Shown here in pieces: positions 1 through 9,145 of a DNA stretch of 64,000 nt. This DNA is from JANMDS01 sp031430575 (lineage in GTDB: Bacteria > Pseudomonadota > Gammaproteobacteria > Burkholderiales > Casimicrobiaceae). The notes beneath the pieces were generated by a model. It worked only from the letters and a program-made list of their open reading frames with translations. It did not search any database and had not been told where the DNA came from. Position 1 is the stretch's first letter; every line of letters starts with the position of its first letter. The DNA is taken from the NCBI GenBank assembly GCA_031430575.1, contig JANPBT010000060.1, positions 107,209 through 171,208 on the forward strand. Reading direction: 5' to 3'. Both the position numbers and the translations under genes were made by a program.

Positions 1-2170
1 CACCGATGCCGCTCACGAAATAAAAACCACCGGTTGCGCGCACGTTAAACGTATTCGCTTGCAAACCCGGCGCTCCCCACGCCCCGAGCGTTTCGGGGTT
101 GAAATCAAAATCCCTATTATCTGACCAGACAAACTGACCATCGCGGGTAGCTTTGGCTCGATAGCCGAGAGCGAAACTGGCTCTGCCAGTGGCGATCGCT
201 AAATAGCCCGCTGCGAAACTAGTCGATCCGATGGCTTCATTTTGAAAACCACCCGGAACGGTGCTCCAAAACCCGGATGCCACATTGCTCGCACCGCCGC
301 TGACCACGCTGCTATATGCGCTAGCGGTGTTTTGGTATCCACCACCAACCGCGCTGACAACGCGGTCTGTGCCATTCGTTCCTTCAGCCGAATTTAGCTC
401 TCCCCCTGCGACCACACTTCCAATTCCGAATGCGCGGTTGTTCCTTCCTCCTCCTACCGAACTGTCCTCTCCTAGGGCTCGGTTATCGGCTCCACCGCCT
501 ACCGCGCCAGAAGTGCCCGATGCCGAATTCCTGAGCCCACCTGCCACCACTCCACCAAAACCGGTGACCTTGTTAGTTTTTCCGCCGCTCACAGTCCCAA
601 AATCTGCAAGCACCTCATGTCGATCCGGTTGTGCACCACCGGCCACATTTGCGCTGCCACCACCGGCAATAGTCGCGCCTTTCACACCTAAGCCTACGCT
701 GTTGTAAGCGGCGCCCGAGAGAATATTGGGTGAGGAAACGCCTGCCACCACCACGTCTTGAATCCTCACCCTTGCGCTGCCTAAACCGGCGCTCATGATT
801 AAATTGTCCCCGTTCGTTTCCACGCGTAGTGTTTGCCCATCGGTCACGCTCAATATTCCAATCGTCCCAAACGCATTCCCTCCTTGCACCCAAGCATTTG
901 CCGCTCCGCCAGTGCTAGTCGCATCTGCCGCGCAAGCCCAAGCGCTGCCGCTCCACTTCGGGATCTGGTTTGCCGCGCAGGCGGTAGTGGGCATGAGCTG
1001 GGTTGAGGCTAAGCTAATCGTCCCCGTAGTCGTAATCGGCCCGCCGGTCAATCCCGAGCCGGTTGCGATGTTGGTCACCGTGCCCGTGCCGCCGCCCGTG
1101 CCCACGGTGTCGTTGGCGCATTCCCATAATCCGCTGCCGGTGTTGAACTTAGCCACTTGTTGATTAGCGCAGGTTTGCGGTAGTTTGAATGTCGATGCTA
1201 ATGCGAGATTGGCTGCGCCACTCGTGACCCCTCCCGTTAAGCCAGAGCCTGCTGTGGTTTGGATTTCGGTGATGTCTCCAATCGCGCCGCTGGGGGCGGC
1301 AAAGTATCCGTTGAGATCGACTTTGATGTGGGTGGCACCTGCCGATTGCAGTTGCATTTGCCCTGCCGCCGACAGCGGGATGGCAGAAGCGCCACTGCCG
1401 TAGTTTGCCGGTACGCTCCAGCTGACCACGGCGCTGCTGGCAGTGCCGCCACTCTTTCCGGCAAAGATAACGCCGCCCGCGGAGGGGATGTTTTCAATCG
1501 TGAATTGGGCGCTAACGGCTTGTGCGCCTGCGGGCACACCGCAATTTCCCGTGACTTGGATATTTCGAATGGCATAACCAACAACCAAGGCGGGCCCTGC
1601 GATGGGCGGAGCAGGAGAGACGCCGGGGCGGGTGTCCATCAGATTGCAGGGGGTGATGGGGGTATAGACTAAGTCTTTATCTAGATCGCCCAAGGCTTTT
1701 TGAATATCGGATACTTGCGCATTGTCGATAATGTGTAGCGCTACGTTCGCCGCGTTAAAGATTTGTTTTGCGGGTCGCGTTTGATTGTTGAGCACTTCCA
1801 GCACACCATCGAACGAGCCTGAGAGGTTGGCGGCGAGGAGATGATCTGCTCTTAACGCTGCAAGCTTGGCTTTAAAGGATGCAATCTGCGCCGCAGGTAG
1901 TTCTGCACTCCAATTGGTGACAATTTTTTCAATCACGGCGCCGCGGTTTAAGTCTATCTGCAGGAGAGCGTCGGGCTTGGTGAGCGGGGTTGATGCTTGC
2001 GTTGCCGAAGCTAGTGTTGCCAACACAAACGTGGCGCTGGCGACGATGAGGCTGAAATTTTTCAGCGCGAAATTGCTGGCACTTATCCTCGTAGGTCGGT
2101 CAGGCTGCCCGGGTTGCAGTAGGGCTTTAGCTAAGGGCTGATTTTTTTTAACTGGCATCGGGGATTTCAT
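1..2170 (-). CDS. S74-family secreted adhesin-like protein, array copy 1 (3' end outside window)
   Basis: Open from an ATG at 2168-2170 to the window edge (723 codons), so its C-terminus is missing. It starts MKSPMPVKKNQPLAKALL; a hydrophobic stretch (about residues 45-60) ends in ATLASATQAS, consistent with secretion by a long signal peptide. It then shows the family N-terminal module (KPDALLQIDLNR, ELPAAQIASFKAKL) and the PCNLMDTRPG module. Unlike the other copies, it next carries two TGSGLTGG repeats with Cys-containing segments (CANQQVAKFNTGSGLWEC), as in phage tail-fibre-like proteins, before the Hep_Hag GG-N-S-G stack and the start of the NTFNVRATGG segment that normally precedes the S74 domain. 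The exact dispersed 14-mer lies at 1886-1899 and encodes PAAQI. Function inferred: surface-exposed or secreted fibre; no experimental role known. Confidence 0.85.
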   Translation of the reverse strand, partial: MKSPMPVKKNQPLAKALLQPGQPDRPTRISASNFALKNFSLIVASATFVLATLASATQASTPLTKPDALLQIDLNRGAVIEKIVTNWSAELPAAQIASFKAKLAALRADHLLAANLSGSFDGVLEVLNNQTRPAKQIFNAANVALHIIDNAQVSDIQKALGDLDKDLVYTPITPCNLMDTRPGVSPAPPIAGPALVVGYAIRNIQVTGNCGVPAGAQAVSAQFTIENIPSAGGVIFAGKSGGTASSAVVSWSVPANYGSGASAIPLSAAGQMQLQSAGATHIKVDLNGYFAAPSGAIGDITEIQTTAGSGLTGGVTSGAANLALASTFKLPQTCANQQVAKFNTGSGLWECANDTVGTGGGTGTVTNIATGSGLTGGPITTTGTISLASTQLMPTTACAANQIPKWSGSAWACAADATSTGGAANAWVQGGNAFGTIGILSVTDGQTLRVETNGDNLIMSAGLGSARVRIQDVVVAGVSSPNILSGAAYNSVGLGVKGATIAGGGSANVAGGAQPDRHEVLADFGTVSGGKTNKVTGFGGVVAGGLRNSASGTSGAVGGGADNRALGEDSSVGGGRNNRAFGIGSVVAGGELNSAEGTNGTDRVVSAVGGGYQNTASAYSSVVSGGASNVASGFWSTVPGGFQNEAIGSTSFAAGYLAIATGRASFALGYRAKATRDGQFVWSDNRDFDFNPETLGAWGAPGLQANTFNVRATGGFYFVSGIG
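1886..1899 (+). repeat. dispersed 14-mer, exact, intragenic
   Basis: CTGCGCCGCAGGTA inside array copy 1. On the coding strand it reads as the PAAQ part of ELPAAQI. Confidence 0.95.
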
Positions 2171-2256
2171 ATGCTCTCCTGTTGTCGATAGTTTGCACGC
2201 CGTGTCTGCACGCCGCAAACCTTGCTTTGCAAGTTAGCGCATTCAATCCAACAAAA

Positions 2257-2276
2257 CATCCCCCAAAACCCTCATA
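2257..2276. promoter_or_regulatory. shared upstream box, copy 1
   Basis: CATCCCCCAAAACCCTCATA, about 90 bp upstream of the copy-1 ATG. Its left half matches the CATCCCC half-site upstream of the other array genes; the TTGGTAG half is poorly kept. Candidate regulator site by comparison only. Confidence 0.4.
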
Positions 2277-2350
2277 TTTCGATTTGCAAACCCTTATATT
2301 TCGGCATCGAAAATGCTGCGCCGCAACAATGTTGGTAAATCTAGAGCCAA

Positions 2351-2395
2351 AAAAACTGCACTGCCCGTACAAAAAATACCTGCAGCGCAGTTATT
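2351..2395. terminator. degenerate inverted pair of the dispersed 14-mer, downstream of copy 2
   Basis: A decayed forward copy (CTGCACTGCCCGTA, 2356-2369) faces a one-mismatch reverse copy (TACCTGCAGCGCAG, 2377-2390). On the minus strand the AACTGC/GCAGTT ends pair and a T-rich run follows. It lies about 70 nt after the copy-2 stop. Confidence 0.5.
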
Positions 2396-2463
2396 TGAGG
2401 ATGAACGACGCGTTGAGCTGCGGTGGGCTGCGACTGGGAACCCGCCTGCTCAACGCGCTCAGC

Positions 2464-4401
2464 TTAAAGCCCGAGCTTTTTCTCGATTGCCTTTAAGCGT
2501 GCTTTTAGGGCTGAAATTTCGCTGCGTTGCGCGGAAAGCTTTGCATCTTTGACTTTGCTCTTCACTGATTCCGCATCGAGCTTCTGATTCAGCCCCTGAA
2601 TCGCAGCGAGCGCCACGCCATCGGCATCAACCACGCCGATGGATTTATCGTCCATTCCCAAACCAAACGCTTTGCGAAAATCCTGTGCCATGGGGCCCAT
2701 GCGGCGTGTGGCTTGGCCTTCTGCGATGTAGCTCCAAGTGGTGACCGGCAACGCGACGACTTTACGCAAAATGGCTTGCACATCGACGTTGCGAAACGCT
2801 TCTTTTTTGGCTCGATCAGAGCTATTAGTCCACATGCCGCCCGAACTCAAATATGCACCGTTTTTCGCTGCAATATGCTTTCCCGAGAAAAGTGGTCCGA
2901 TAAACACCCAATCCGAGCCGTTGCCCGCGACATCCGGCGTTCCAAAATCTACGGTAAGCCCGTTATTTGCGGCGATGCGGAAGATACTTGGAAGCCCCGC
3001 ACACGCGGTTGCAACCTCCGTACTCCACAGATTAAACACTGCGCAGCTCGGTTGATCTGCGCGCGCGGTTCGACCTGCAGCAAAGCTGTACGCACTGCTT
3101 GCGATGTTCCCGGATCCTCCTGGCACGGTTGCGCTGAATGCGCTCGCGGTGTTGAATTGTCCGCCAGCGACGGTGCTTTTGATACCGCTCGCAGTGTTGC
3201 TGGTGCCGCCGCCGACGGTGGAGCCGCTGCCACTCACAAAATTATTCTGCCCACCCGAGACAGTCGCATAGTCGCCGTTTGAGTTATCGTCCGCGCCGGT
3301 TTTGTTCCCAAGGCCCCCACCAATGGTGGAATACCATCCGTTTGAGCCGTCTGGCGTGCCGCCACGATTACCGAACCCACCCGATACGGTCACCCCGCGT
3401 TGCTGACCACCCGTGTTGCCGATGGCGTTCGTGTTGTCGCCGTTGACGATGTTGGGGAAACCGCTCGCCCCCGTCAACACCCGCAGCCCATCGCCATTGC
3501 GGTTGGCGGGCATGAAGTAGCCGTTGACATCCACTTTAATCTGGGTAACGTTGGCCGATTGCAGCTGCATCTGCCCCGCCGTTGAGATCGGGATCACGCT
3601 CGCGCCACTGGCGTAGGTCACCGGGGCGCTCCAGCTCGCAACCGCGCTGCCGCCGGCTGCACCGCTCTTGCCTGCAAAGATGACGCCTCCCGTTGATGGG
3701 ATATTCTCGGCCGTGAATTGCGCGCTGACCGCTAGCGCACCCGCTGGCACATCGCAGTTGCCGGTGATTTGAATATTGCGCACTGCGTAGCCCGCGACCA
3801 ACGCCGGACCACCGATGAGCGGGGCGGGTGTTACTCCAGAACGGGTATCCATGAGGTTGCAGGGAGTGATGGGGGTGTAGACCAAATCTTGCAGCGGGTC
3901 GCCTATGGCTTTGGTTTTGTCAGCCCGGTCGGTTTTTTCTGAAACGTTGAGCAGATTGAGTTGAGAATTGTGTTGGCTGCTGAGTTGGCTAGTGAGTTGG
4001 CCAGCGAGTGCTTTTTCTAAACGCTCAAGCCCTGCCCCATCTTTGATGCCGTGGGCGATGGCGTTTTCTGCGGCAAGGGGGGCTGCACTTTGATTTGCGT
4101 AGTGGTTTGCAATAGTCGCGGCGTTGATGATTTCTAGTACGCCGTCAAATGAGCCTGAAAGATTGGCGGCAAGGAGATGATCGGCGCGTAATTTGGAAAG
4201 TTTGGCTTTAAACGAGTCAATCTGCGCCGCAGGTAGTTCCGAGCTCCAGTGGGTAACAATTTTTTCCATCACGGTGGCGCGGTTTAAGTCTATTTGCAAG
4301 AGAGCGTCGGGTTTGAGGGCAAATGCAGGCTGCGCAAACCCTAACAAAATACCACTTGCTGTGACCAGCGTGATTGCAACGGTAAGTCGAATGGCTTTCA
4401 T
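2464..4401 (-). CDS. S74-family secreted adhesin-like protein, array copy 2
   Basis: 645 aa. A signal peptide (MKAIRLTVAITLVTASGILLGFAQPAFA) is followed by KPDALLQIDLNR and ELPAAQIDSFKAKL (N-terminal module, about residues 30-110), the PCNLMDTRSG module (about 180-300, ending DVNGYFMPANRNGDGLRV), Hep_Hag-like repeats (about 320-450) and an S74-type chaperone domain (about 530-645). The Ser-Lys pair expected for autoprocessing is visible in NSSDRAKKEAF. The tail is predicted coiled coil (SEISALKARLKAIEKKLGL). ATG at 4399-4401 is preceded by AGGAT. Known of the S74 family: a C-terminal chaperone that trimerises beta-helical fibres and cleaves itself off. Role here inferred as a trimeric surface fibre. 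Confidence 0.88.
   Translation of the reverse strand: MKAIRLTVAITLVTASGILLGFAQPAFALKPDALLQIDLNRATVMEKIVTHWSSELPAAQIDSFKAKLSKLRADHLLAANLSGSFDGVLEIINAATIANHYANQSAAPLAAENAIAHGIKDGAGLERLEKALAGQLTSQLSSQHNSQLNLLNVSEKTDRADKTKAIGDPLQDLVYTPITPCNLMDTRSGVTPAPLIGGPALVAGYAVRNIQITGNCDVPAGALAVSAQFTAENIPSTGGVIFAGKSGAAGGSAVASWSAPVTYASGASVIPISTAGQMQLQSANVTQIKVDVNGYFMPANRNGDGLRVLTGASGFPNIVNGDNTNAIGNTGGQQRGVTVSGGFGNRGGTPDGSNGWYSTIGGGLGNKTGADDNSNGDYATVSGGQNNFVSGSGSTVGGGTSNTASGIKSTVAGGQFNTASAFSATVPGGSGNIASSAYSFAAGRTARADQPSCAVFNLWSTEVATACAGLPSIFRIAANNGLTVDFGTPDVAGNGSDWVFIGPLFSGKHIAAKNGAYLSSGGMWTNSSDRAKKEAFRNVDVQAILRKVVALPVTTWSYIAEGQATRRMGPMAQDFRKAFGLGMDDKSIGVVDADGVALAAIQGLNQKLDAESVKSKVKDAKLSAQRSEISALKARLKAIEKKLGL
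4222..4235 (+). repeat. dispersed 14-mer, exact, intragenic
   Basis: Exact CTGCGCCGCAGGTA within copy 2, read as PAAQ on the coding strand, at the same codons as in copies 1, 4, 6 and 8. Confidence 0.95.
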
Positions 4402-4490
4402 ATGGAGATCCTAAGCGAGATTTTTAAATTATGGAGAAGTGGTGAGACTTCCCCCGATTGTCTGACAATACGAATTTTTTCAAGTACCTT

Positions 4491-4514
4491 GCATCGCCCC
4501 ATTTCGGGGGATGC
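4491..4514. promoter_or_regulatory. shared upstream box, copy 2 (long palindrome)
   Basis: An inverted repeat GCATC-g-CCCC-ATTTC-GGGG-g-ATGC, 90-113 bp upstream of copy 2 and also just after the copy-3 stop. It could be the shared operator-like box, a hairpin at the end of copy 3, or both. Confidence 0.45.
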
Positions 4515-4527
4515 AGGTCAGCGAGGC

Positions 4528-6411
4528 TTACATTCCCAGCTTTTTCTTAATGGCTGCAAGCTCGCGCTCAAGCGCAACGACCTTAGCATCCTTACGCTTT
4601 AATTCTGCGCTGACCTTTTGATTCAGGCCTTGAATCGCGGCAAATGCAACACCTTGGGCATCGATATTGTTGATCGATTTATCGGAGCCACTCAAGCCAA
4701 ACGCTGCGTGAAAGTCTTGCGCCATAGGCCCCATTTGCAAGGCTTTCGAGCCGATGTAGGACCATGTGGAAACGGGCACCGTCATCAGTTTCGCCAACAC
4801 TGCTTTTGGAGAAACATTGGTAAACGCCTCTTTCACGTTACGATCACTTGAGCAATTCCAGCCTGCTGAGCTCGGCAGCATGTAGCACGAATGGGTAACA
4901 GCACCGCCTGCGTTAACGCCGGTCACAAACTGAACGCCGCCGGTTGCGCGCGCTTGAAAGGTATTGGCGTTATTGCTGCTAAACGAGCCGAGCGCTTGTG
5001 GGTCGAAATCGATATTAATTGAATCTGCCCACACAAACTGGCCTGCCCTTTGCGCTTTCGCTCGACGCCCAGCGGCAAATGAGTCGTCGCCAGTCGCTGC
5101 GTTAGCGCGCCCGCCCGGAATCGTCGATGCAACGCCAGTCGCGACGTTTCCTGAGCCGCCGCCGACGGTGCTGGCGTTGCCCCCTGCAAAATTCTGATAA
5201 CCGCCGGCAATTGCACTGTTGCCACCATAGACGGAGTTTTGAAAACCGCCGCCAATCGCGCCACCCGGCGCTTTGACTGTATTTCCTTCACCCCCCGCGA
5301 TGGTCGCGGTGTAGCCAGCGCTTGAAATCTCATGCGCGTAGCCGCCGCCAATCGTGGTGTAGTCTGCTTCGGCGATATTGGCGCACGATCGGGTGCCACC
5401 TGCAGGCAAATCGACGCAGCCCGTTGCGCTCGTCGCAAACCCACCGCCTGCGATTGTGCTGGCGATACCGGTTGAAACGTTAGCGTAAGTGCCGTTCACA
5501 ACCGTCGGTGTCAAGCCATTGCCGTTGAAGATCCGCAATCCATTGCCGTTGCGATTGGCTGGTATGAAGTAGCCGGTGATATCTACTTTGATATGGGTTA
5601 CGCCCGCCGATTGCAATTGCAGTGCGCCTGCGCTTGAGAGCGACACGATCGACGAGCCGCTCGCATAGCTTGTGGGCGCAGACCAGCTCGCCACCGCACC
5701 GGCCGTGCCACCGGCAATGCCCGCAAATACGACACCGCCCGACGAGGGAATATTTTCAACCGTGAAGAGTGAGGCCACTGCGAGCGCGCCCAGTGGAACA
5801 CCGCAGCGGCCGGTGACTTGCACAACGCGAGCCGCGTAGCCGCCCGCTAGGGCTGGGCCACCCACCGGCGGTGCCGGGCTCACGCCAGGTCGCGTATCCA
5901 TCAGATTACAAGGCGGAAGCGGGGTGTAAACCAAATCAAAACTGGGCTCGCCAACGGCTTTCGCTAGATCCTGCGCGGGCGCAAGCGTTTGTGCGCTGCG
6001 CTCGTAGCGCTCGAGATCGTGAGCGTTGCGGATGTTGTAGTGTTGCGCTTGCTCGACGCTAATGATTGGGCGGTGCGCGCGTTGTTCGCTCGATCGCAGG
6101 TTGAGCCGATCATCTAGCACTTCTAAAACCCCATCAAAGGTTCCAGCGAGATTGGCAGCGAGCAATTGGTCGGCGCGCAGAGCCATTAACTTATCCTTAA
6201 ACGCACCTAACTGGGCTGCGGGGAGCTCCTTACCCCAACTCGCGGTGATTTTTTCCACTACGGCGGCTCGATTCAGATCGATTGAGAGCAAAGCGTCTGG
6301 TTTGGTTGCAAACGCCTGTGGGGTCTGCGCCACGGCATTCACAGCGATAATAATCGGCACGACGACAACTAATGCTGCTGCGCGAAACGGGCAATGAATT
6401 CTCAATTTCAT
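4528..6411 (-). CDS. S74-family secreted adhesin-like protein, array copy 3
   Basis: The start is placed at ATG 6409-6411 (MKLRIHCPFRAAALVVV), because GGAG stands 6 nt upstream and a signal peptide begins there; an in-frame ATG 51 nt further upstream gives a poor N-terminus. About 627 aa. It has the usual order: TKPDALLSIDLNR module, PCNLMDTRPG module, a Cys-pair loop (GCVDLPAGGTRSCANIAEAD), Hep_Hag repeats and an S74 domain (SSDRNVKEAF), ending LAAIKKKLGM. The codons for PAAQL (6211-6224 on the plus strand) no longer match the dispersed 14-mer (CTGGGCTGCGGGGA), although the amino acids are kept. Confidence 0.88.
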   Translation of the reverse strand: MKLRIHCPFRAAALVVVVPIIIAVNAVAQTPQAFATKPDALLSIDLNRAAVVEKITASWGKELPAAQLGAFKDKLMALRADQLLAANLAGTFDGVLEVLDDRLNLRSSEQRAHRPIISVEQAQHYNIRNAHDLERYERSAQTLAPAQDLAKAVGEPSFDLVYTPLPPCNLMDTRPGVSPAPPVGGPALAGGYAARVVQVTGRCGVPLGALAVASLFTVENIPSSGGVVFAGIAGGTAGAVASWSAPTSYASGSSIVSLSSAGALQLQSAGVTHIKVDITGYFIPANRNGNGLRIFNGNGLTPTVVNGTYANVSTGIASTIAGGGFATSATGCVDLPAGGTRSCANIAEADYTTIGGGYAHEISSAGYTATIAGGEGNTVKAPGGAIGGGFQNSVYGGNSAIAGGYQNFAGGNASTVGGGSGNVATGVASTIPGGRANAATGDDSFAAGRRAKAQRAGQFVWADSINIDFDPQALGSFSSNNANTFQARATGGVQFVTGVNAGGAVTHSCYMLPSSAGWNCSSDRNVKEAFTNVSPKAVLAKLMTVPVSTWSYIGSKALQMGPMAQDFHAAFGLSGSDKSINNIDAQGVAFAAIQGLNQKVSAELKRKDAKVVALERELAAIKKKLGM

Positions 6412-6505
6412 CTCAATCTCCAAGTAACTTTTGATAATCTGATGGGTTTGAAATACGTGCAAACCACCAGGGATACTTGTACAGACGAGAGAAATCTGAA
6501 AACTC

Positions 6506-6527
6506 CATCACTGCCATTTGGGGGAGG
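6506..6527. promoter_or_regulatory. shared upstream box, copy 3
   Basis: CATCA followed by CTGCCATTTGGGGGAGG, about 95-115 bp upstream of the copy-3 start. A CC-ATTT-GGGGG arrangement like that of copies 2 and 4. Confidence 0.4.
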
Positions 6528-6569
6528 CTGGTCGCCGAGGCCGCTATCGCGATACACCACGGCTCGATG

Positions 6570-6631
6570 AAAAAAAACTGCGCCGCAGGTAAGTCGATCT
6601 ATTTGATCGACTTACCTGCGGCGCAGTTTTT
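6570..6631. terminator. bidirectional terminator made of an inverted pair of the dispersed 14-mer
   Basis: Forward 14-mer at 6578-6591 and reverse 14-mer at 6613-6626 lie in a perfect inverted repeat of 22-bp arms plus A5/T5 (arms 6573-6599 and 6605-6631, loop TATTT). Read on the minus strand it ends in eight T, a good rho-independent terminator for array copy 4 (stop at 6690). Confidence 0.92.
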
Positions 6632-6689
6632 GATATTTCCGCAGATTTCGCGCGGGTAACTTCTGCGCTGCGCAAATCGCAGCGCGCCG

Positions 6690-8681
6690 TTAAATACCAA
6701 GCTTTTTCTTCATGGCAGCAATCTCAGCCCGTAGCAGCATGACTTCGCCTGCCTTGCGCTCGAGTGCGTTTATTTTTGCGTCCTTCGCTTTGCTGTCCGC
6801 TATGAGCTTTTGGTTAAGCCCTTGCAGCGCAGCTAACGCCACGCCGCTCACGTCTGAGGCGGTAATGTGCCGATCATCTTCGCCCAAACCAAATGCATGC
6901 CAAAAATCTTGCGCCATCGGGCTCATATGGCGACGACTGGTGCCTTTAAATTGCCATGAGCTGAGTGGCATCGCGACTACTTTGCGCAAAACTTCACGTG
7001 GCGAAACTGATTTGATACCGTCCTTTAAGTTGCGATCAGATGTGCAACTCCAGCCCGATGCGCCGCCTGCGGGAAGCGTACAGCCTGCGCCCGCGCCTGC
7101 GCTGCTGGTGGACGAAACGCGAAACGCTACGCCGCCGCGTGCGCGCACTGCAAATTGATCTTCCGCTGACGCATAAAACGGCGAAGTCGATGCAGCGTTG
7201 GCGTTACTGTCGGCCCAGATAAAAGTACCGGAATAGCGAATCGCCGCTGAAGCATCATTGCCGGTTGAAGCGCCACGACCCGCAGCAAATGCGTAGTTAG
7301 ATACTGCGAGGTTATCGGTGCCTCCTGGCACGCTCGAAAAAAAGCCGGCTTGATTGCTTGAACCCCCGGCGATGGTGCCGTAACTCGAGTAGACGTTATT
7401 TCCAAAGCCACCCAAGACGGTCGCCCCAAAGGTATTTGCAGCCGACTGACCGGCAATGTTTGACGCGCCTCCTGCGATCGTGCCGAAATAGGAGTAGACC
7501 CGGTTGTTGTAGCCACCGCCAATCGTTGCAAAAACGGTATTAGGCGCGGCAGCGTTTTGCTCAATCAAATTGCGCGCGCCGCCGCCAATGGTTGCAGCCG
7601 AAGCATTACCTACGATTCGGTTTGGACCGAAGGTGGAAGTATCGCCCGGGGGAAGAGAGGCAACCGCAGCGCCGGTAACGCCGCCGCCCCCCCCGACCGT
7701 CGAGCCGGGCGAAGTTGAAGAAATCGAATTTTGGCTAGATCCACCAATGCTAATGGGCGTATTGACGAGCGCGGTCTGGATCACCCGTAGCCCATCGCCA
7801 TTACGATTAGGTGGCATGAAGTAGCCGTTAACGTCAATCTTAATCTGCGTCGCTCCCGCTGATTGCAATTGCAACGCGCCTGCCGCCGAGAGCGGAATCA
7901 GCGATGAGCCGCTCGCATAGTTCGCAGGCGTTGACCAGCTGGCGACCGCGCCGCCTGCGCCACCAGCATCACCGGCAAAGACCACGCCGCCAGTGGAGGG
8001 AATATTCTCAACCGTAAACAGAGAAGCCACCGCTTTTGCCCCCGCCGGAATGCCGCAGCGCCCGGTGACTTGCACGACGCGGATGCCATAGCCGGCCGCC
8101 AGTGCAGGGCCGCCTTCTGGGGGGACGGGACTTACGCCGGGACGCGTGTCCATGAGGTTGCAGGGCGCAATCGGGGTGTAAACCAAATCAATTGCCGGAT
8201 CGCCGACAGCTTTGGGTTTATCTTCCAAGGCGGTAGATGGCGCGAGATTGGCGCTGCTCTGCAGCAGCGTTTGCAATTGCGTGAGATCTTGTGAATTGCG
8301 AATGCCTCGCTGCTGGGCAATCTCTGCGGTGATCGTCGGGCGATTTTGATTGAGGGCGCTGAGCCGCGTGTCGTTGGCCGCACTGAGCACTTCCAGCACA
8401 CCATCGAACGATCCAGCAAGGGTTGCCGCAAGTAGCTGATCAGCGCGCAGGCTCAAAAGCTTTCCGCTAAACGATGAAATCTGCGCCGCAGGTATTTCCT
8501 TTGACCACGAAGCAGTAATCCTTTCTACAACCGCCTCTCGGTTTAGATCAATGGCGAGCAACGCATCCGGCATTGTCGCAGTGGCGGCGAACGCGGTGAT
8601 CACGCCGGAAGAAAAACCAATCGTCGCAACGCCCTTACCAGCAGCGCCTAAAAACTTTCGCATTGCATTTTTATTGCCCAT
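6690..8681 (-). CDS. S74-family secreted adhesin-like protein, array copy 4
   Basis: 663 aa. ATG 8679-8681 with AGGAG 7 nt upstream. Signal-like N-terminus MGNKNAMRKFLGAAGKGVATIGF..AFAATA, then MPDALLAIDLNREAVVERI and EIPAAQISSF, the TP-I-A-PCNLMDTRPG module (about 190-310), Hep_Hag repeats (about 330-480) and an S74 domain starting SCTSDRNLKDGI (catalytic Ser and Lys five residues apart, as the family requires), with a long coiled-coil tail (AKINALERKAGEVMLLRAEIAAMKKKLGI). No Cys-pair loop is seen in the repeat stack. Function inferred as for the other copies. Confidence 0.9.
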   Translation of the reverse strand: MGNKNAMRKFLGAAGKGVATIGFSSGVITAFAATATMPDALLAIDLNREAVVERITASWSKEIPAAQISSFSGKLLSLRADQLLAATLAGSFDGVLEVLSAANDTRLSALNQNRPTITAEIAQQRGIRNSQDLTQLQTLLQSSANLAPSTALEDKPKAVGDPAIDLVYTPIAPCNLMDTRPGVSPVPPEGGPALAAGYGIRVVQVTGRCGIPAGAKAVASLFTVENIPSTGGVVFAGDAGGAGGAVASWSTPANYASGSSLIPLSAAGALQLQSAGATQIKIDVNGYFMPPNRNGDGLRVIQTALVNTPISIGGSSQNSISSTSPGSTVGGGGGVTGAAVASLPPGDTSTFGPNRIVGNASAATIGGGARNLIEQNAAAPNTVFATIGGGYNNRVYSYFGTIAGGASNIAGQSAANTFGATVLGGFGNNVYSSYGTIAGGSSNQAGFFSSVPGGTDNLAVSNYAFAAGRGASTGNDASAAIRYSGTFIWADSNANAASTSPFYASAEDQFAVRARGGVAFRVSSTSSAGAGAGCTLPAGGASGWSCTSDRNLKDGIKSVSPREVLRKVVAMPLSSWQFKGTSRRHMSPMAQDFWHAFGLGEDDRHITASDVSGVALAALQGLNQKLIADSKAKDAKINALERKAGEVMLLRAEIAAMKKKLGI
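8481..8494 (+). repeat. dispersed 14-mer, exact, intragenic
   Basis: Exact copy in array copy 4, coding for PAAQ in KEIPAAQIS. Confidence 0.95.
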
Positions 8682-8799
8682 TTAAATCTCCTGAGTAAAT
8701 GTAATGTCTTGAAAGCGGAGTAAATCGCCTTGATTGTCGCCATCTATTTGGGTTGTTCGCTACAACACTTTGCGGCTCGCGTACCGGCATAGACTGCCT

Positions 8800-8837
8800 C
8801 CACGCTGCTCCGCTTCGTACGAAGCGGAGCAGCGTGG
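8800..8837. repeat. perfect 38-bp palindrome
   Basis: Two 19-bp arms with no spacer: CCACGCTGCTCCGCTTCGT (8800-8818) and its exact complement (8819-8837), centre GTAC. It lies between the start of array copy 4 and its upstream box, so it is probably in the transcript leader. No T-run follows it. It could be a leader hairpin, a cruciform or a palindromic insertion. Confidence 0.9.
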
Positions 8838-8922
8838 TTACTGATGCAATAAATCGAATCTGCGGCAAGTGATCTAAAAGCATTCTCAATTTTGAGTATC
8901 GTTCAGACTCGGAGCTGGCGTA

Positions 8923-8942
8923 TATCCCCCAAATGGGGGATA
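8923..8942. promoter_or_regulatory. shared upstream box, copy 4
   Basis: TATCCCCCAAATGGGGGATA, nine-base arms around AA. It is displaced to about 240-260 bp from the start, with the 38-bp palindrome in between; most other copies have the box near 100 bp. Confidence 0.5.
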
Positions 8943-9027
8943 CAGCACCCGATCGATAAGTATCAACAACCCGCTTTTCCAACTCTGCTTAACCGCTTAT
9001 GCGTTATGCTGTGTCAAAACACCTCAT

Positions 9028-9087
9028 AAAAAACTGCGCCGCAGGTAAATCGATCAAATAGATCGACTTACCTGCGGCGCAGTTTTT
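9028..9087. terminator. bidirectional terminator made of an inverted pair of the dispersed 14-mer
   Basis: Exact forward copy 9034-9047 and exact reverse copy 9069-9082 with 22-nt arms (one mismatch), loop AAATA, and A6/T5 outside. Serves array copy 5 (stop at 9146) on the minus strand. Confidence 0.9.
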
Positions 9088-9145
9088 AGGATCTCTGTGG
9101 ATTTCGTGCAATTAGCATCTGCGCTCCTCAAATTCCAACGCGCTG

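Larger units (their letters stand above)
8682..9028. other. intergenic leader of copy 4 with long palindrome and box
   Basis: No gene is seen in these about 350 bases. They hold a perfect 38-bp palindrome (8800-8837), the TATCCCCCA/TGGGGGATA box (8923-8942), and then the terminator hairpin of copy 5. Confidence 0.7.

Noticed and set aside
261..1163. Long plus-strand and other antisense open frames across the array
   Set aside because: Proline/alanine-rich mirror frames of the real minus-strand genes, without ribosome-binding sites.
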